A DNA stretch of 20,666 nucleotides from CAYRQF01 sp964615845 (GCA_964615845.1 CAZTRC010000010.1:1-20666); one strand, 5' to 3'; shown: positions 7,748 through 14,542, counted from the first letter of the stretch. The notes: generated from the letters alone by a model not told the origin. Numbers and translations are program-made.

Positions 7748-9250
7748 CTAGTACTCTCCTTGCTTCGGTCGATATTGAAGTGCTTCGAGAACATGCTTGG
7801 TCTCGATGTGCAACGCGTTATCGAGATCGGCGATGGTGCGTGAGAGCTTGATAACACGATGATATGCGCGAGCAGATAAATTCAATTTCTTTGCCGTTGT
7901 GTTTAAAATTTCTCGAACGTCTTTTGAGATCTCGATTAGTTTATCAATGTCTTTGACTCCCATTTCCGAATTCGTATTAGCCTTTGAATTCTTCAAACGT
8001 GAATCTTGCTTTTGACGCGCCCTCAGAACTCGTTTCTTAATTACTGAACTTTCCTCGCCTTCTTTTATTTTCGAACCAAGCTTGTCGTAATCAATGTTTA
8101 GGACATTCACCCACATGTCGATGCGGTCCATGATCGGCCCGGAAATTTTCTTTTGGTATCTGACGATGTCAGCCGCACTCGCATTTTGCGGTGGCGGATT
8201 CATGGCGGCAATAAGGATGAAATTTGTTGGATATGTGGCCGATCCGCGAGCGCGGGCAATGTTCACGACGCGGTCTTCGAGAGGCTGGCGGAGCGATTCG
8301 AGAACCCTGCGATCAAACTCGGGAAACTCATCGAGAAACAAAACACCCTTGTGTGCAAGCGTCACCTCACCAGGCTTCGGATATGTTCCTCCGCCAATAA
8401 CTGAGACATAACTGCTGGTCGAGTGCGGGGAACGAAAAGGTGTCGAGGTCACCAGCGAATCTTCGAGGATGCCGACGATACTGTGAATAGCCGTTACTTC
8501 CAAAACATCTTCTTTGGAAAGTTGTGGGAGTATGGACGAGAACGCTCTGGCAAGCATAGTCTTTCCCGTTCCTGGCGGGCCGTACATGGCAATGTTGTGC
8601 GCGCCGGCGGCAGCAATCTCAAGCCCGCGTTTGGCGAGCTCTTGGCCGCGGACATCGCTAAAGTCTATGGCGTATTTCGGTTCTTCGTAAATGATTTCAG
8701 TCGGAGGCTGCGGTTCCAGAGTAAAATCCTTTTTATCATCCAAATGCTCGACGACTTGGATCAAATTCTTGACCGGGTAAATTGTAATGCCCTCGATAAG
8801 CGCGGCTTCTTTGGCGTTTGGCTCGGGAACGAAGATCTCTGTAAATCCTAGAGCCTTCGCGGATTTTACAAGCGACAGAATTCCCTTCACAGCCTTGAGT
8901 TCGCCATTGAGTGCGAGTTCTCCGAGGAAAATTTTGCCTTCCGGATCGAATTTGATCTCGTCATTGGAGAGCATGTAGCCGAGAGCAATCGCAAGATCAA
9001 AATACGAGCCTTCTTTTTTCAAATTCGCAGGCGAGAGTGATATGACAATCTTTTGATTTGATTGTTTTGGCGATTTTAGACCAGAATTTTTGATTGCAGC
9101 GCCGACGCGGTCGCGAGATTCGTCCACGGCTTTGTCCGCCAATCCGACAATAGCGAAATTATGCAGGCCTCGTGAGATATCTGTTTCGACGGTAATCAAT
9201 TGCCCGTCTAAAATATTTATTTGCGCGGAATATACTCGTGAGAAAGACAT
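7748..9250 (-). CDS. comM: ComM/YifB-type Mg-chelatase-like AAA+ ATPase
   Basis: Cytoplasmic AAA+ helicase of the YifB/ComM family, known in transformable bacteria to promote branch migration during integration of incoming DNA. 500 residues: N-terminal Lon-protease-like (ChlI) domain (about 1-170, with IVGLADKAVDESRDRV), Walker A GPPGTGKT (224-231), Walker B LFLDE (304-308), the AAMNP stretch (348-352), the SGPIMDRIDM motif (370-379) and a C-terminal helical domain with LSARAYHRVIKLSRTIADL. The cysteine-rich loop that many members carry after MNP is missing and shortened. A -10 box TATACT lies 7 bases before the ATG, with no ribosome binding site. Its TAG stop is the edge of element copy 1. 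ComM is common in Patescibacteria, consistent with DNA uptake, but nothing else here proves competence. Confidence 0.95.
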   Translation of the reverse strand: MSFSRVYSAQINILDGQLITVETDISRGLHNFAIVGLADKAVDESRDRVGAAIKNSGLKSPKQSNQKIVISLSPANLKKEGSYFDLAIALGYMLSNDEIKFDPEGKIFLGELALNGELKAVKGILSLVKSAKALGFTEIFVPEPNAKEAALIEGITIYPVKNLIQVVEHLDDKKDFTLEPQPPTEIIYEEPKYAIDFSDVRGQELAKRGLEIAAAGAHNIAMYGPPGTGKTMLARAFSSILPQLSKEDVLEVTAIHSIVGILEDSLVTSTPFRSPHSTSSYVSVIGGGTYPKPGEVTLAHKGVLFLDEFPEFDRRVLESLRQPLEDRVVNIARARGSATYPTNFILIAAMNPPPQNASAADIVRYQKKISGPIMDRIDMWVNVLNIDYDKLGSKIKEGEESSVIKKRVLRARQKQDSRLKNSKANTNSEMGVKDIDKLIEISKDVREILNTTAKKLNLSARAYHRVIKLSRTIADLDNALHIETKHVLEALQYRPKQGEY

Positions 9251-9257
9251 TAAGAAA

Positions 9258-9263
9258 AGTATA
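9258..9263 (-). promoter_or_regulatory. -10 box of comM, leaderless arrangement
   Basis: Minus strand TATACT followed by 7 bases and the comM ATG at 9250. It lacks the TG extension of the other boxes. The expected -35 area falls in the heptamer repeat at 9271-9298. Confidence 0.5.
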
Positions 9264-9270
9264 TACGAGT

Positions 9271-9298
9271 AAGTAGCAAGTCGGAAGTCGTAAGTCGC
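9271..9298. repeat. Four tandem heptamers upstream of comM
   Basis: AAGTAGC, AAGTCGG, AAGTCGT, AAGTCGC in direct succession. The array covers the -35 region of comM and lies before the terminator of the zinc-finger gene. It may be a protein-binding array or simple sequence expansion. Confidence 0.7.
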
Positions 9299-9308
9299 AA
9301 AAACTGTG

Positions 9309-9348
9309 AAAAAGAAAAAGCCGGCGCACTCGAATGAGTAACGCCGGC
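9309..9348 (-). terminator. Rho-independent terminator of the DksA/TraR-type gene
   Basis: Minus strand GCCGGCG ... CGCCGGC (paired arms 9342-9348 and 9320-9326) with an inner ACTC/GAGT stem, followed by TTTTTCTTTTT. It separates the zinc-finger gene (ending 9382) from comM (starting 9250). Confidence 0.85.
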
Positions 9349-9381
9349 CTTGCAGTTGCCGCTAGAGCTTAGTTGCTCGCT

Positions 9382-9735
9382 TTATTCCATATGAGCCTTA
9401 CAGGTCTTGGCTGCCGGGTTGGCGCCGAGGCGATCTTCTTCGATAGAGTTGCCACAGACGGAGCACTTGGCGTACGAATTGTCACCGCGTTCGAGAGCGG
9501 CCAAAGCGTCGTTTACGTCTTTGAGTCGGAGTTCCAATTCGCCGAGCGTGTTGGCGCGGGTTGCGAATTCTTCATCTCTGTCGCCCATGTCGTTTTTGTC
9601 AGCTTCTTCCCCGTCCGGGTCGCCGATGGCACCCCAGTCGCCCGTGACCGGATCCTTGATACCGAGGTCCCCGAGCTCTTTTTCAAGCGTCGCTCTCTCT
9701 TCGAGCAGTTTGGCTTTTAATATGTTTGTTTCCAT
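9382..9735 (-). CDS. DksA/TraR-type zinc-finger protein
   Basis: 117-residue member of the DksA/TraR family, whose better-known members bind the secondary channel of RNA polymerase and alter initiation. Visible: an N-terminal coiled-coil segment (ILKAKLLEERATLEKEL), an acidic middle (DPDGEEADKNDMGDRDEEF) where DksA proteins have the coiled-coil tip, a second helix (LGELELRLKDVNDALAAL), then the finger KCSVCG...RLGANPAAKTCKAH. The last metal ligand is His rather than Cys (CxxC...CxxH), which many short members tolerate. Start at 9735 is set by an extended -10 box 6 bases upstream. Divergent from the 312-residue gene. It may be a general transcription modulator; the target is inferred only from the family. 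Confidence 0.85.
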   Translation of the reverse strand: METNILKAKLLEERATLEKELGDLGIKDPVTGDWGAIGDPDGEEADKNDMGDRDEEFATRANTLGELELRLKDVNDALAALERGDNSYAKCSVCGNSIEEDRLGANPAAKTCKAHME

Positions 9736-9741
9736 GGATTC

Positions 9742-9765
9742 ATTCTAACATAATTCTGATATAAT
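9742..9765. promoter_or_regulatory. Back-to-back extended -10 promoters in a 37-base divergent gap
   Basis: Minus strand TG-T-TAGAAT (9742-9750) ends 6 bases before the zinc-finger ATG; plus strand TG-A-TATAAT (9757-9765) ends 7 bases before the ATG at 9773. The two boxes are only 6 bases apart, so polymerase binding at one should block the other, and both predict leaderless mRNAs. Any -35 element would lie inside the opposite promoter or gene. Confidence 0.7.
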
Positions 9766-9772
9766 TTTAGGC

Positions 9773-10711
9773 ATGCCCGAGGATTCTAAGAATGCCGAAA
9801 ATAATCTGAGCCGCGCCGCCGAAGAAGCGGCTGTTTCGCCAGGAGAACAACTTTCTCATGAGGACATCGAAGGAGGCTTGCGAACATACTCGACCGACAT
9901 CGCCGACATGATGAAGCGCGAAAAAGGTTCGATCATCAAAATCGCGCTCGCTGAGCAAGAACGCCGCGAAGCCTTCAAGCAGAAGCATGATCCGACTGCG
10001 ACCAAAAACATCGTCGTCATGATGCTTGGTTTCATCCTCATCGTCGGCGGTATCATGATTTTCATCTACTCTATCGTGAATCGCGCGAGGCCAGCGGAAG
10101 TCACTAATTTCTCTCCGAGTCTCCCAAGCTTCGTCTTCACCGAAAACCAAGTCCACATCGACATGACCGATCTCAACCGCACCGAACTCATCGACACCAT
10201 CCACACTCAAGTCGCCAATGAAACACTCGTCACCGACACCATCAACAACCTTTTCGTCTCGAACAAAATGGGCAATGTTCAAACCCAGACACCTTCAACC
10301 GTATTCCTCCAGAAACTCGGCATCAACGTCCCTGACACTCTCTTCCAAAACCTCCAGCCGACATTCATGCTCGGCATTTACAACGAAGATGGCCCAAATG
10401 AGCTCTTCATGATCTTCCGAGTCAAAGATTTCAACGACACCTTCCTCGCCATGCGCGAATGGGAATTGACGATGCTCACCGAACTCGTTCGGCTCTTTGA
10501 CATCGACACCAGTCCGTACGGCCGAGCTATCTTTAGCCAAAATTTTGTGACCGAGACATTGTTCAACAAAGAAGCAAGGCTCCTCAAAGACAAGGACGGT
10601 AAAGTTTTGCTCTCGTACATCTTCCTCGATCCGAAGACGGTCATGATTACGACACAAGGTGCTTCGGTGGAAGAAATTCTAAAAAGAATAAACTTGCAGA
10701 CACTGAAATAG
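9773..10711 (+). CDS. Unrecognised single-pass membrane protein (312 aa)
   Basis: I do not recognise a family. Residues 1-79 are charged and cytosolic-looking, with a helical segment (GGLRTYSTDIADMMKREKG); one transmembrane helix at about 80-102 (VVMMLGFILIVGGIMIFIYS); the remaining 210 residues would be outside the membrane and contain mixed helix and strand with a FMLGIYNEDGPNELFMIFRV segment. No catalytic motif or cysteines seen. The start at 9773 is supported by an extended -10 box 7 bases before it. The last two codons, AAA TAG, are mirrored by the end of the convergent pnp gene as part of the palindromic arms of element copy 3. Confidence 0.85.
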   Translation: MPEDSKNAENNLSRAAEEAAVSPGEQLSHEDIEGGLRTYSTDIADMMKREKGSIIKIALAEQERREAFKQKHDPTATKNIVVMMLGFILIVGGIMIFIYSIVNRARPAEVTNFSPSLPSFVFTENQVHIDMTDLNRTELIDTIHTQVANETLVTDTINNLFVSNKMGNVQTQTPSTVFLQKLGINVPDTLFQNLQPTFMLGIYNEDGPNELFMIFRVKDFNDTFLAMREWELTMLTELVRLFDIDTSPYGRAIFSQNFVTETLFNKEARLLKDKDGKVLLSYIFLDPKTVMITTQGASVEEILKRINLQTLK

Positions 10712-10875
10712 CGCTCCGCAAACCATAAAATTCCTGGTCTGCGAACGCTCCCGCAGAGAAAGCCCCTCGCTAGGGGCTTTCTCGTGAGGGCGCGGGCCAT
10801 AGGATTTCCCGAATGCCTGTAGGGAAATCCGGCCCGTGGCTCGCAAGGACCAAGAATTTTATGGTTTGCGGAGCT
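10712..10875. repeat. Gene-end structured element, copy 3 (between the 312-residue gene and pnp)
   Basis: Outer arms 10713-10739 and 10848-10874 (ends GCTCCGCAAACCATAAAATT and its complement) pair over about 27 bases with two mismatches, and TGCGA/TCGCA extends them. Inside: hairpin GAGAAAGCCCC-tcgcta-GGGGCTTTCTC (10756-10783), linker starting GTGAGGG, and hairpin GGATTTCCC...GGGAAATCC (10802-10830) lengthened by GGGCC/GGCCC. It shares terminal GCTCCGCAAA and overall plan (outer stem plus two hairpins) with copies 1, 2 and 4 but has different inner sequence. The arms extend into AAATAG, the last codon and stop of both convergent genes. Confidence 0.8.
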
Positions 10876-12978
10876 CTATTTTGCTTTCGGTTTCAAGAAA
10901 TCCTTTTGGGCTTGTTTGATTGAGAGGCCGATTTTGCCGTTTTCGATTTTAACGACTTTGACCGGCACGATTTGGCCAACTTTGAGATAGTCTTCGACTT
11001 TCTCGACGCGGAAGTCCGCAAGCTCGGAGATGTGGGCCATACCTTCCTGACCATTCATCATTTTGACGAAGACGCCGAATTCCTTGATGCCGACAACTTC
11101 TCCGCTTGTCATAGATCCAATCGGCCATTCGAAAACCATGTCTTCGATTATCTTCTTGGCTCTATCTGGCCCGTCAGCAAGTCCAGTGATGTAAACGGTA
11201 CCGTCATCTTCAATGGTGATTTCTGTACCGGTCTTTTCTCGAATTTCGTTGATAGTCTTGCCGCCGCCGCCGATAACGAGGCCGATTTTCGCCGGCGCGA
11301 TTTTCGTCACGACAATTTTCGGCGCGAACATCGAGATTTCTTTTCTAGGTTCGGCAATAGCAGCTTTGATAACATCGAGAATCTGCATACGTGCATCTTT
11401 GGATTGCGCCAAAGCTTCGGAAAGAATTTTCAGAGAAACGCCCTCGACTTTGACGTCGAGCTGTATCGCTGTAATTCCCTTCTCCGTACCAGCGGCTTTG
11501 AAATCCATGTCGCCATGATGATCTTCTGGGCCTTGGATGTCAGTCAGAACTTTATAATTCTGTTCATCTTTGTACATGAGACCCATGGCAATACCGGCGA
11601 CCGGCGCTTTGATCGGCACACCCCCGTCCATGAGAGCGAGTGTAGAGGCGCAGATAGAAGCCTGTGAAGTCGAACCGTTCGAAGCGAGAGCTTCGGAGAC
11701 CAAACGAATCGTGTAAGGGAAATCTTCTTTGTTTGGGAGCACGACTTCGAGAGCTTTCTCAGCGAGCGCGCCGTGTCCAACTTCGCGGCGATTTACAAAT
11801 CCAGCGCGACCAGTTTCACCGACCGAGTATGGAGGGAAATTGTAGTGATGCATGAAGCGCTTGTCCTCTTCGACTTCCATACCGTCGACGAGTTGCATGT
11901 CTTCCGGGCCACCGAGCGTGAGCGCAGTCAGAATGTGTGTGCCACCACGATAGAAAATTCCTGTACCGTGAAGTCGTTTGGAGAATCCGCCAGCCTGAGC
12001 AAAGAGTTCACGAACTTCGTTCATCCGGCGACCATCAGCACGAGCGTTGTCCTCTATCGCGCCGTCATGAATAATCTCGTTTACCATTTCTTCATAATAT
12101 TCTAGTTCGGTTTTGAGAGATTTAGCATCAGGGAATTTTTCTTTCAAGGCGTCTTTCCAAGTTTTCTTCAAACTTTCCATACTGTCTTTGCCTGGCGTGC
12201 CAGTCATGACACTCGCTTTCAAAACTTTGGCAATCTTTTCTTCAAACAAAACCTTGCCCTCGGCGGAAATTTCCGGAATTTCGACAACTCTTTTCGTCTT
12301 GCCAATCTCCTTCACAATTTCTTTCTGCCAATTTTCGAGTTTGGTGATTTCGGTTGAAGCTTTGGCGAGTCCGGCCGCAATAATTTCCTCGGGAATCTGA
12401 TACGCGATAGCTTCCACCATGTTCACGCGACCATCTTTACCACAAACAATGAGATCATAATCAAATCCTGTTTTTCTAGTTTTCTGTGAGGAATTCAAAA
12501 GAATTTTGCCTTCGAATTCTCCGAGTCGTACTGCGCCAATAGGTCCAGCCCAAGGTATCTCGGAGGTCGCGAGGACAAGCGATGCGCCGTTGACCGCGAG
12601 AATTCCTGGATCGATGGTGTCATCCATGGAGAGGACTGTGGCAATAATTTGCACGCCGTATTCCATAGCTTGATTGAAGAGTGGTCTGATGGTGCGGTCG
12701 ATAACGCGACCAGCGAGGATGGCTTCGTCAGTTGGCTTGCCTTCCCTTTTCATAAATCTGCCTCCGCCGATTTTGCCCGAAGCATAAAACTTCTCTAGGT
12801 AATCAACCGTGAGATTGAAATACGGCATTTCGCTTTTCTCCTTCGACATGACGGCCGTCACCAGGACGATGGTGTCATTGCACGACATGAAGACAGCGTT
12901 TGACTGATCAGCAAAATCAGAAAAAGTGGCAACAATATTGTTTCCCCCAATTTCCAAACTAAATTTCTTTTCTTTCAT
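10876..12978 (-). CDS. pnp: Polyribonucleotide nucleotidyltransferase (PNPase)
   Basis: Phosphorolytic 3'-5' exoribonuclease and degradosome enzyme; trimeric, cytoplasmic. 700 residues in the normal order: first RNase PH domain (about 10-140), helical linker (about 145-300), second RNase PH domain (about 312-545) with RADGRR, FMHHYNFPPYSVGE, RREVGHGALAEKAL and the metal-site stretch EDHHGDMDFK (485-494), KH domain (553-612, GGGGK at 570-574) and S1 domain (about 621-690, GIKEFGVFVKMMNGQEGMAHISEL). It lies downstream of rpsO as in many bacteria, but with an NYN-domain gene between them. It is flanked on both sides by gene-end elements (copies 3 and 2) and has its own promoter and leader, so it is probably transcribed alone. 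Confidence 0.98.
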   Translation of the reverse strand: MKEKKFSLEIGGNNIVATFSDFADQSNAVFMSCNDTIVLVTAVMSKEKSEMPYFNLTVDYLEKFYASGKIGGGRFMKREGKPTDEAILAGRVIDRTIRPLFNQAMEYGVQIIATVLSMDDTIDPGILAVNGASLVLATSEIPWAGPIGAVRLGEFEGKILLNSSQKTRKTGFDYDLIVCGKDGRVNMVEAIAYQIPEEIIAAGLAKASTEITKLENWQKEIVKEIGKTKRVVEIPEISAEGKVLFEEKIAKVLKASVMTGTPGKDSMESLKKTWKDALKEKFPDAKSLKTELEYYEEMVNEIIHDGAIEDNARADGRRMNEVRELFAQAGGFSKRLHGTGIFYRGGTHILTALTLGGPEDMQLVDGMEVEEDKRFMHHYNFPPYSVGETGRAGFVNRREVGHGALAEKALEVVLPNKEDFPYTIRLVSEALASNGSTSQASICASTLALMDGGVPIKAPVAGIAMGLMYKDEQNYKVLTDIQGPEDHHGDMDFKAAGTEKGITAIQLDVKVEGVSLKILSEALAQSKDARMQILDVIKAAIAEPRKEISMFAPKIVVTKIAPAKIGLVIGGGGKTINEIREKTGTEITIEDDGTVYITGLADGPDRAKKIIEDMVFEWPIGSMTSGEVVGIKEFGVFVKMMNGQEGMAHISELADFRVEKVEDYLKVGQIVPVKVVKIENGKIGLSIKQAQKDFLKPKAK

Positions 12979-13106
12979 TAATGTTGGCTTACGCCCAGGC
13001 TTTAGTACTGAAACCTATTATTTATTGGGTTTCAATGCTACCTGCCAAAGCGCAAACGATTAAGCTTTTAATGATTTTAGTATAGTGTTTTTTGGGTTTT
13101 GAGCAA
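12979..13106 (-). promoter_or_regulatory. pnp promoter and foldable leader
   Basis: A -10 TATACT (13079-13084) with a weak -35 TTGCTC (13101-13106) at 16 bases. The leader of about 94 bases contains the hairpin TGAAACC...GGTTTCA (13009-13034) and a possible closing stem TTGGC/GCCAA (12984-12988 with 13044-13048). PNPase of Escherichia coli controls its own mRNA through a leader hairpin; a similar role here is inference. No Shine-Dalgarno sequence precedes the ATG. Confidence 0.45.
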
Positions 13107-13112
13107 CCCATC

Positions 13113-13140
13113 AAAAAGCCCCGATCTCTCCGAGCTTTTT
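13113..13140. terminator. Rho-independent terminator between element copy 2 and the pnp promoter
   Basis: AAAAAGC...GCTTTTT with additional C-G and wobble pairs, able to work in both directions. On the minus strand it stops transcripts coming from the NYN gene before the pnp promoter. Confidence 0.7.
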
Positions 13141-13150
13141 AAATCTTTAA

Positions 13151-13283
13151 GCGAAGCAAAACCTAATTAAAAAAGACGCGCGTTCTCGCCTGTAAACGGC
13201 GAGCCGCTAAAGACTCAGAAAGTCTGTCCTTCAAAAGGCAGACTTTCTTCCGTATTGTCTTTTTTAATTATGTTTTGCGAAGC
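13151..13283 (-). repeat. Gene-end structured element, copy 2 (after the NYN gene)
   Basis: Minus strand begins GCTTCGCAAAACATAATTAA 5 bases after the NYN stop and ends AATTAGGTTTTGCTTCGC. Arms include AAAAAAGAC (minus strand; opposite bases 13257-13265) and GTCTTTTTT (minus strand; opposite bases 13169-13177). Hairpin 1 is GAAAGTCTG - CCTTTTGAAGGA - CAGACTTTC; hairpin 2 is CTCGCC-gtttaca-GGCGAG. The linker TGAGTCTTTAGCGGC and tail GAACGCGCGTCTTTTTT are identical to copy 1, while both stems have changed with pairing kept. That pattern points to selection on structure. Confidence 0.8.
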
Positions 13284-13288
13284 CTCCC

Positions 13289-13894
13289 TTACTTCGGCAC
13301 GGCCGGACTCAAAGTGACGTTCGAATCTGGTTTGGGTGGTTGTTTCTGATTCCCTGCCGGGCGACGCTTGGGTACGCGACGACTATGAAAACCGATGAGA
13401 TATTTCTCCGGATTGTCCGAGAGATCAGTGAAGTCGTCGCATTCTTCGATAAGTTTTTGTGAAGAAGATTTGCCAAACGACGCCACCTCTACCTGTATAC
13501 CGGAATGGATTTGGAGGTATTGGACCATCGGGATGAAGTCTCCGTCGCCGGATAGGAGGATGACCGCGTCGAGCTTTGGCGCCATAGTGATGGCGTCGAC
13601 TGCTATAGCCACATCCCAATCGGCTTTCTTGGCACCACTTGAAAATATCTGAAGGTCTTTGATTTTGGTTTCAATTCCGACTTTGTTCAAAGCTTCGAAG
13701 AAGCCTTGTTCGTCGCCAGCTTCACTCGCGATGACGTAAGCAATGGCGCGTACGAGCTTTCGGCCCGCGACCGCATCTTCGACGATTTTGCCGAAATTAA
13801 CTTTGTGGCCAAAAAGATTCTTGGCCGTGTGATAAAGGTTTTGCGCATCGATAAAAACGCCGACGCGCTGTTCTTTGTGTTTTATTGTAGACAT
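13289..13894 (-). CDS. NYN-domain (LabA/DUF88, PIN-like) putative RNase
   Basis: 201 residues with the NYN fold typical of metal-dependent RNases: VGVFIDAQNLY near the N-terminus (first Asp cluster), a middle KKADWDVAIAVDAI motif, and LLSGDGDFIPMVQYL (third acidic cluster). The C-terminal 30 residues (SRRVPKRRPAGNQKQPPKP) are basic, proline-rich and probably disordered or RNA-binding. It sits between rpsO and pnp on the same strand, a context that fits RNA processing. The start is followed by a plausible N-terminus, but no clear -10 box or ribosome binding site precedes it. Activity and target are inferred from the family. Confidence 0.9.
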   Translation of the reverse strand: MSTIKHKEQRVGVFIDAQNLYHTAKNLFGHKVNFGKIVEDAVAGRKLVRAIAYVIASEAGDEQGFFEALNKVGIETKIKDLQIFSSGAKKADWDVAIAVDAITMAPKLDAVILLSGDGDFIPMVQYLQIHSGIQVEVASFGKSSSQKLIEECDDFTDLSDNPEKYLIGFHSRRVPKRRPAGNQKQPPKPDSNVTLSPAVPK

Positions 13895-13895
13895 A

Positions 13896-13930
13896 AAATA
13901 AGTGATTAGTGACTAGCTTCTAGGAGCTAG
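13896..13930. promoter_or_regulatory. Short palindrome with heptamer-like repeats before the NYN gene
   Basis: CTAGCT-tctagg-AGCTAG (13913-13930) and, next to it, near-tandem AGTCACT/AATCACT on the minus strand just before the ATG. It resembles the heptamer array before comM in period. It could be an operator; no function can be assigned. Confidence 0.35.
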
Positions 13931-13938
13931 CAAGTATT

Positions 13939-13966
13939 AAAAAGATGAAAGAACTCTTTCTAGAGT
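13939..13966 (-). terminator. Weak candidate terminator after rpsO
   Basis: Minus strand ACTCT-agaa-AGAGT followed by TCTTTCATCTTTTT. The stem is only five pairs, so read-through into the NYN gene is likely. Confidence 0.35.
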
Positions 13967-13992
13967 ATATCCCAAAAATGAAAAAAGGAGAA

Positions 13993-14259
13993 TTAGCTCG
14001 CGAGCTTCAAATCTTTGACGATTTTCTCGTAAGACGCCTTGTCGTTCCTTTCGAGGAACTTCAAATGGCTTCGGCGCTTGGCCACCATTTTGATGAGGCC
14101 GCGGCGAGAGTGATTGTCTTTCTTGTGAACCTTCAAGTGGTCGGACAATTCCTTGATCCGCTCTGACAATACAGCTATCTGCACGTTGGCAGAGCCTGTA
14201 TCGCCTTCTTTGATCTGGGCCTTCTTGATGATTTTCTGCTTTTTCTCAGTAGTTAACAT
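13993..14259 (-). CDS. rpsO: Ribosomal protein S15
   Basis: Primary-binding protein of the small ribosomal subunit, contacting 16S rRNA helices h20-h22. 88 residues, the normal length, with the family signatures GDTGSANVQIAVLSERI, LSDHLKVHKKDNHSRRGL and KRRSHLKFL. The start at 14259 (MLTTEKKQKI) is chosen because it gives the usual N-terminus; a longer in-frame reading from 14319 would begin upstream of the promoter -10 and is rejected. S15 represses its own mRNA in several bacteria by binding its leader; here a short 5' hairpin could play that part. Confidence 0.97.
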   Translation of the reverse strand: MLTTEKKQKIIKKAQIKEGDTGSANVQIAVLSERIKELSDHLKVHKKDNHSRRGLIKMVAKRRSHLKFLERNDKASYEKIVKDLKLAS

Positions 14260-14266
14260 GAGTGGG

Positions 14267-14338
14267 ATATTACTATATATAAAAATGTTCCGCAACTTGG
14301 AACAAATATAGACTAACATATCTCAATATATTAGTCAA
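14267..14338 (-). promoter_or_regulatory. rpsO promoter region with 5' hairpin and a second -10
   Basis: Minus strand -35 TTGACT (14333-14338), 17-base spacer, extended -10 TG-T-TAGTCT (14310-14318). The predicted start near 14304 coincides with a hairpin TGTTCC-aagttgc-GGAACA (14286-14304), leaving a 45-base leader. A second box, TAATAT (14267-14272), lies 7 bases before the ATG and could give a leaderless mRNA lacking the hairpin. Confidence 0.6.
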
Positions 14339-14341
14339 GGC

Positions 14342-14536
14342 AACAGAAATGCCGCCCGTGAGCGGCTTTCCAAGAGTGGCAGCGAAAACGCTGTGAGATG
14401 TTGCGTAAACGCCTAGTAAAAGAGCTTGGCTTCCGAGCGAGGGTGCGGACCTCCAACCTTGATCCCTTCTTAGGAGATCCGCACCTCTCGCCGAAAGCCT
14501 GTCGGGAATGACCAGAAACCCCTTCAACCAAACCTA
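14342..14536 (-). ncRNA. Candidate structured non-coding RNA upstream of rpsO
   Basis: No protein is supported in this stretch. It contains a 72-base hairpin (14428-14499; GGTGCGGA/TCCGCACC, CTCC/GGAG, GCGAG/CTCGC, GGCTTTC/GGAAGCC), then GCG-ttta-CGC (14403-14412), CAGCG-tttt-CGCTG (14380-14393) and GCCGC-tcacgg-GCGGC (14351-14366). A promoter-like pair lies at 14543-14570. It does not match the conserved cores of RNase P RNA, tmRNA, SRP RNA or 5S rRNA as I know them. The 3' end lacks a clear U-tract. It could instead be a cluster of repeats. Confidence 0.4.
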
Positions 14537-14542
14537 ATTTAC

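Noticed and set aside
8190..8200. Loss of the cysteine cluster in ComM as a defect
   Set aside because: Some well-studied members such as that of Escherichia coli also lack the full cluster as I recall, so this is family variation.
9271..9298. CRISPR array
   Set aside because: The units are 7 bases in direct succession without spacers; no repeat-spacer pattern or cas gene occurs anywhere in the window.
9382..9474. His in place of the last Cys of the zinc finger as inactivation
   Set aside because: CxxC...CxxH still offers four metal ligands and occurs in short members of the family.
13993..14319. Longer reading of S15 from 14319
   Set aside because: It would start upstream of the -10 box and adds 20 residues not found in S15 proteins.
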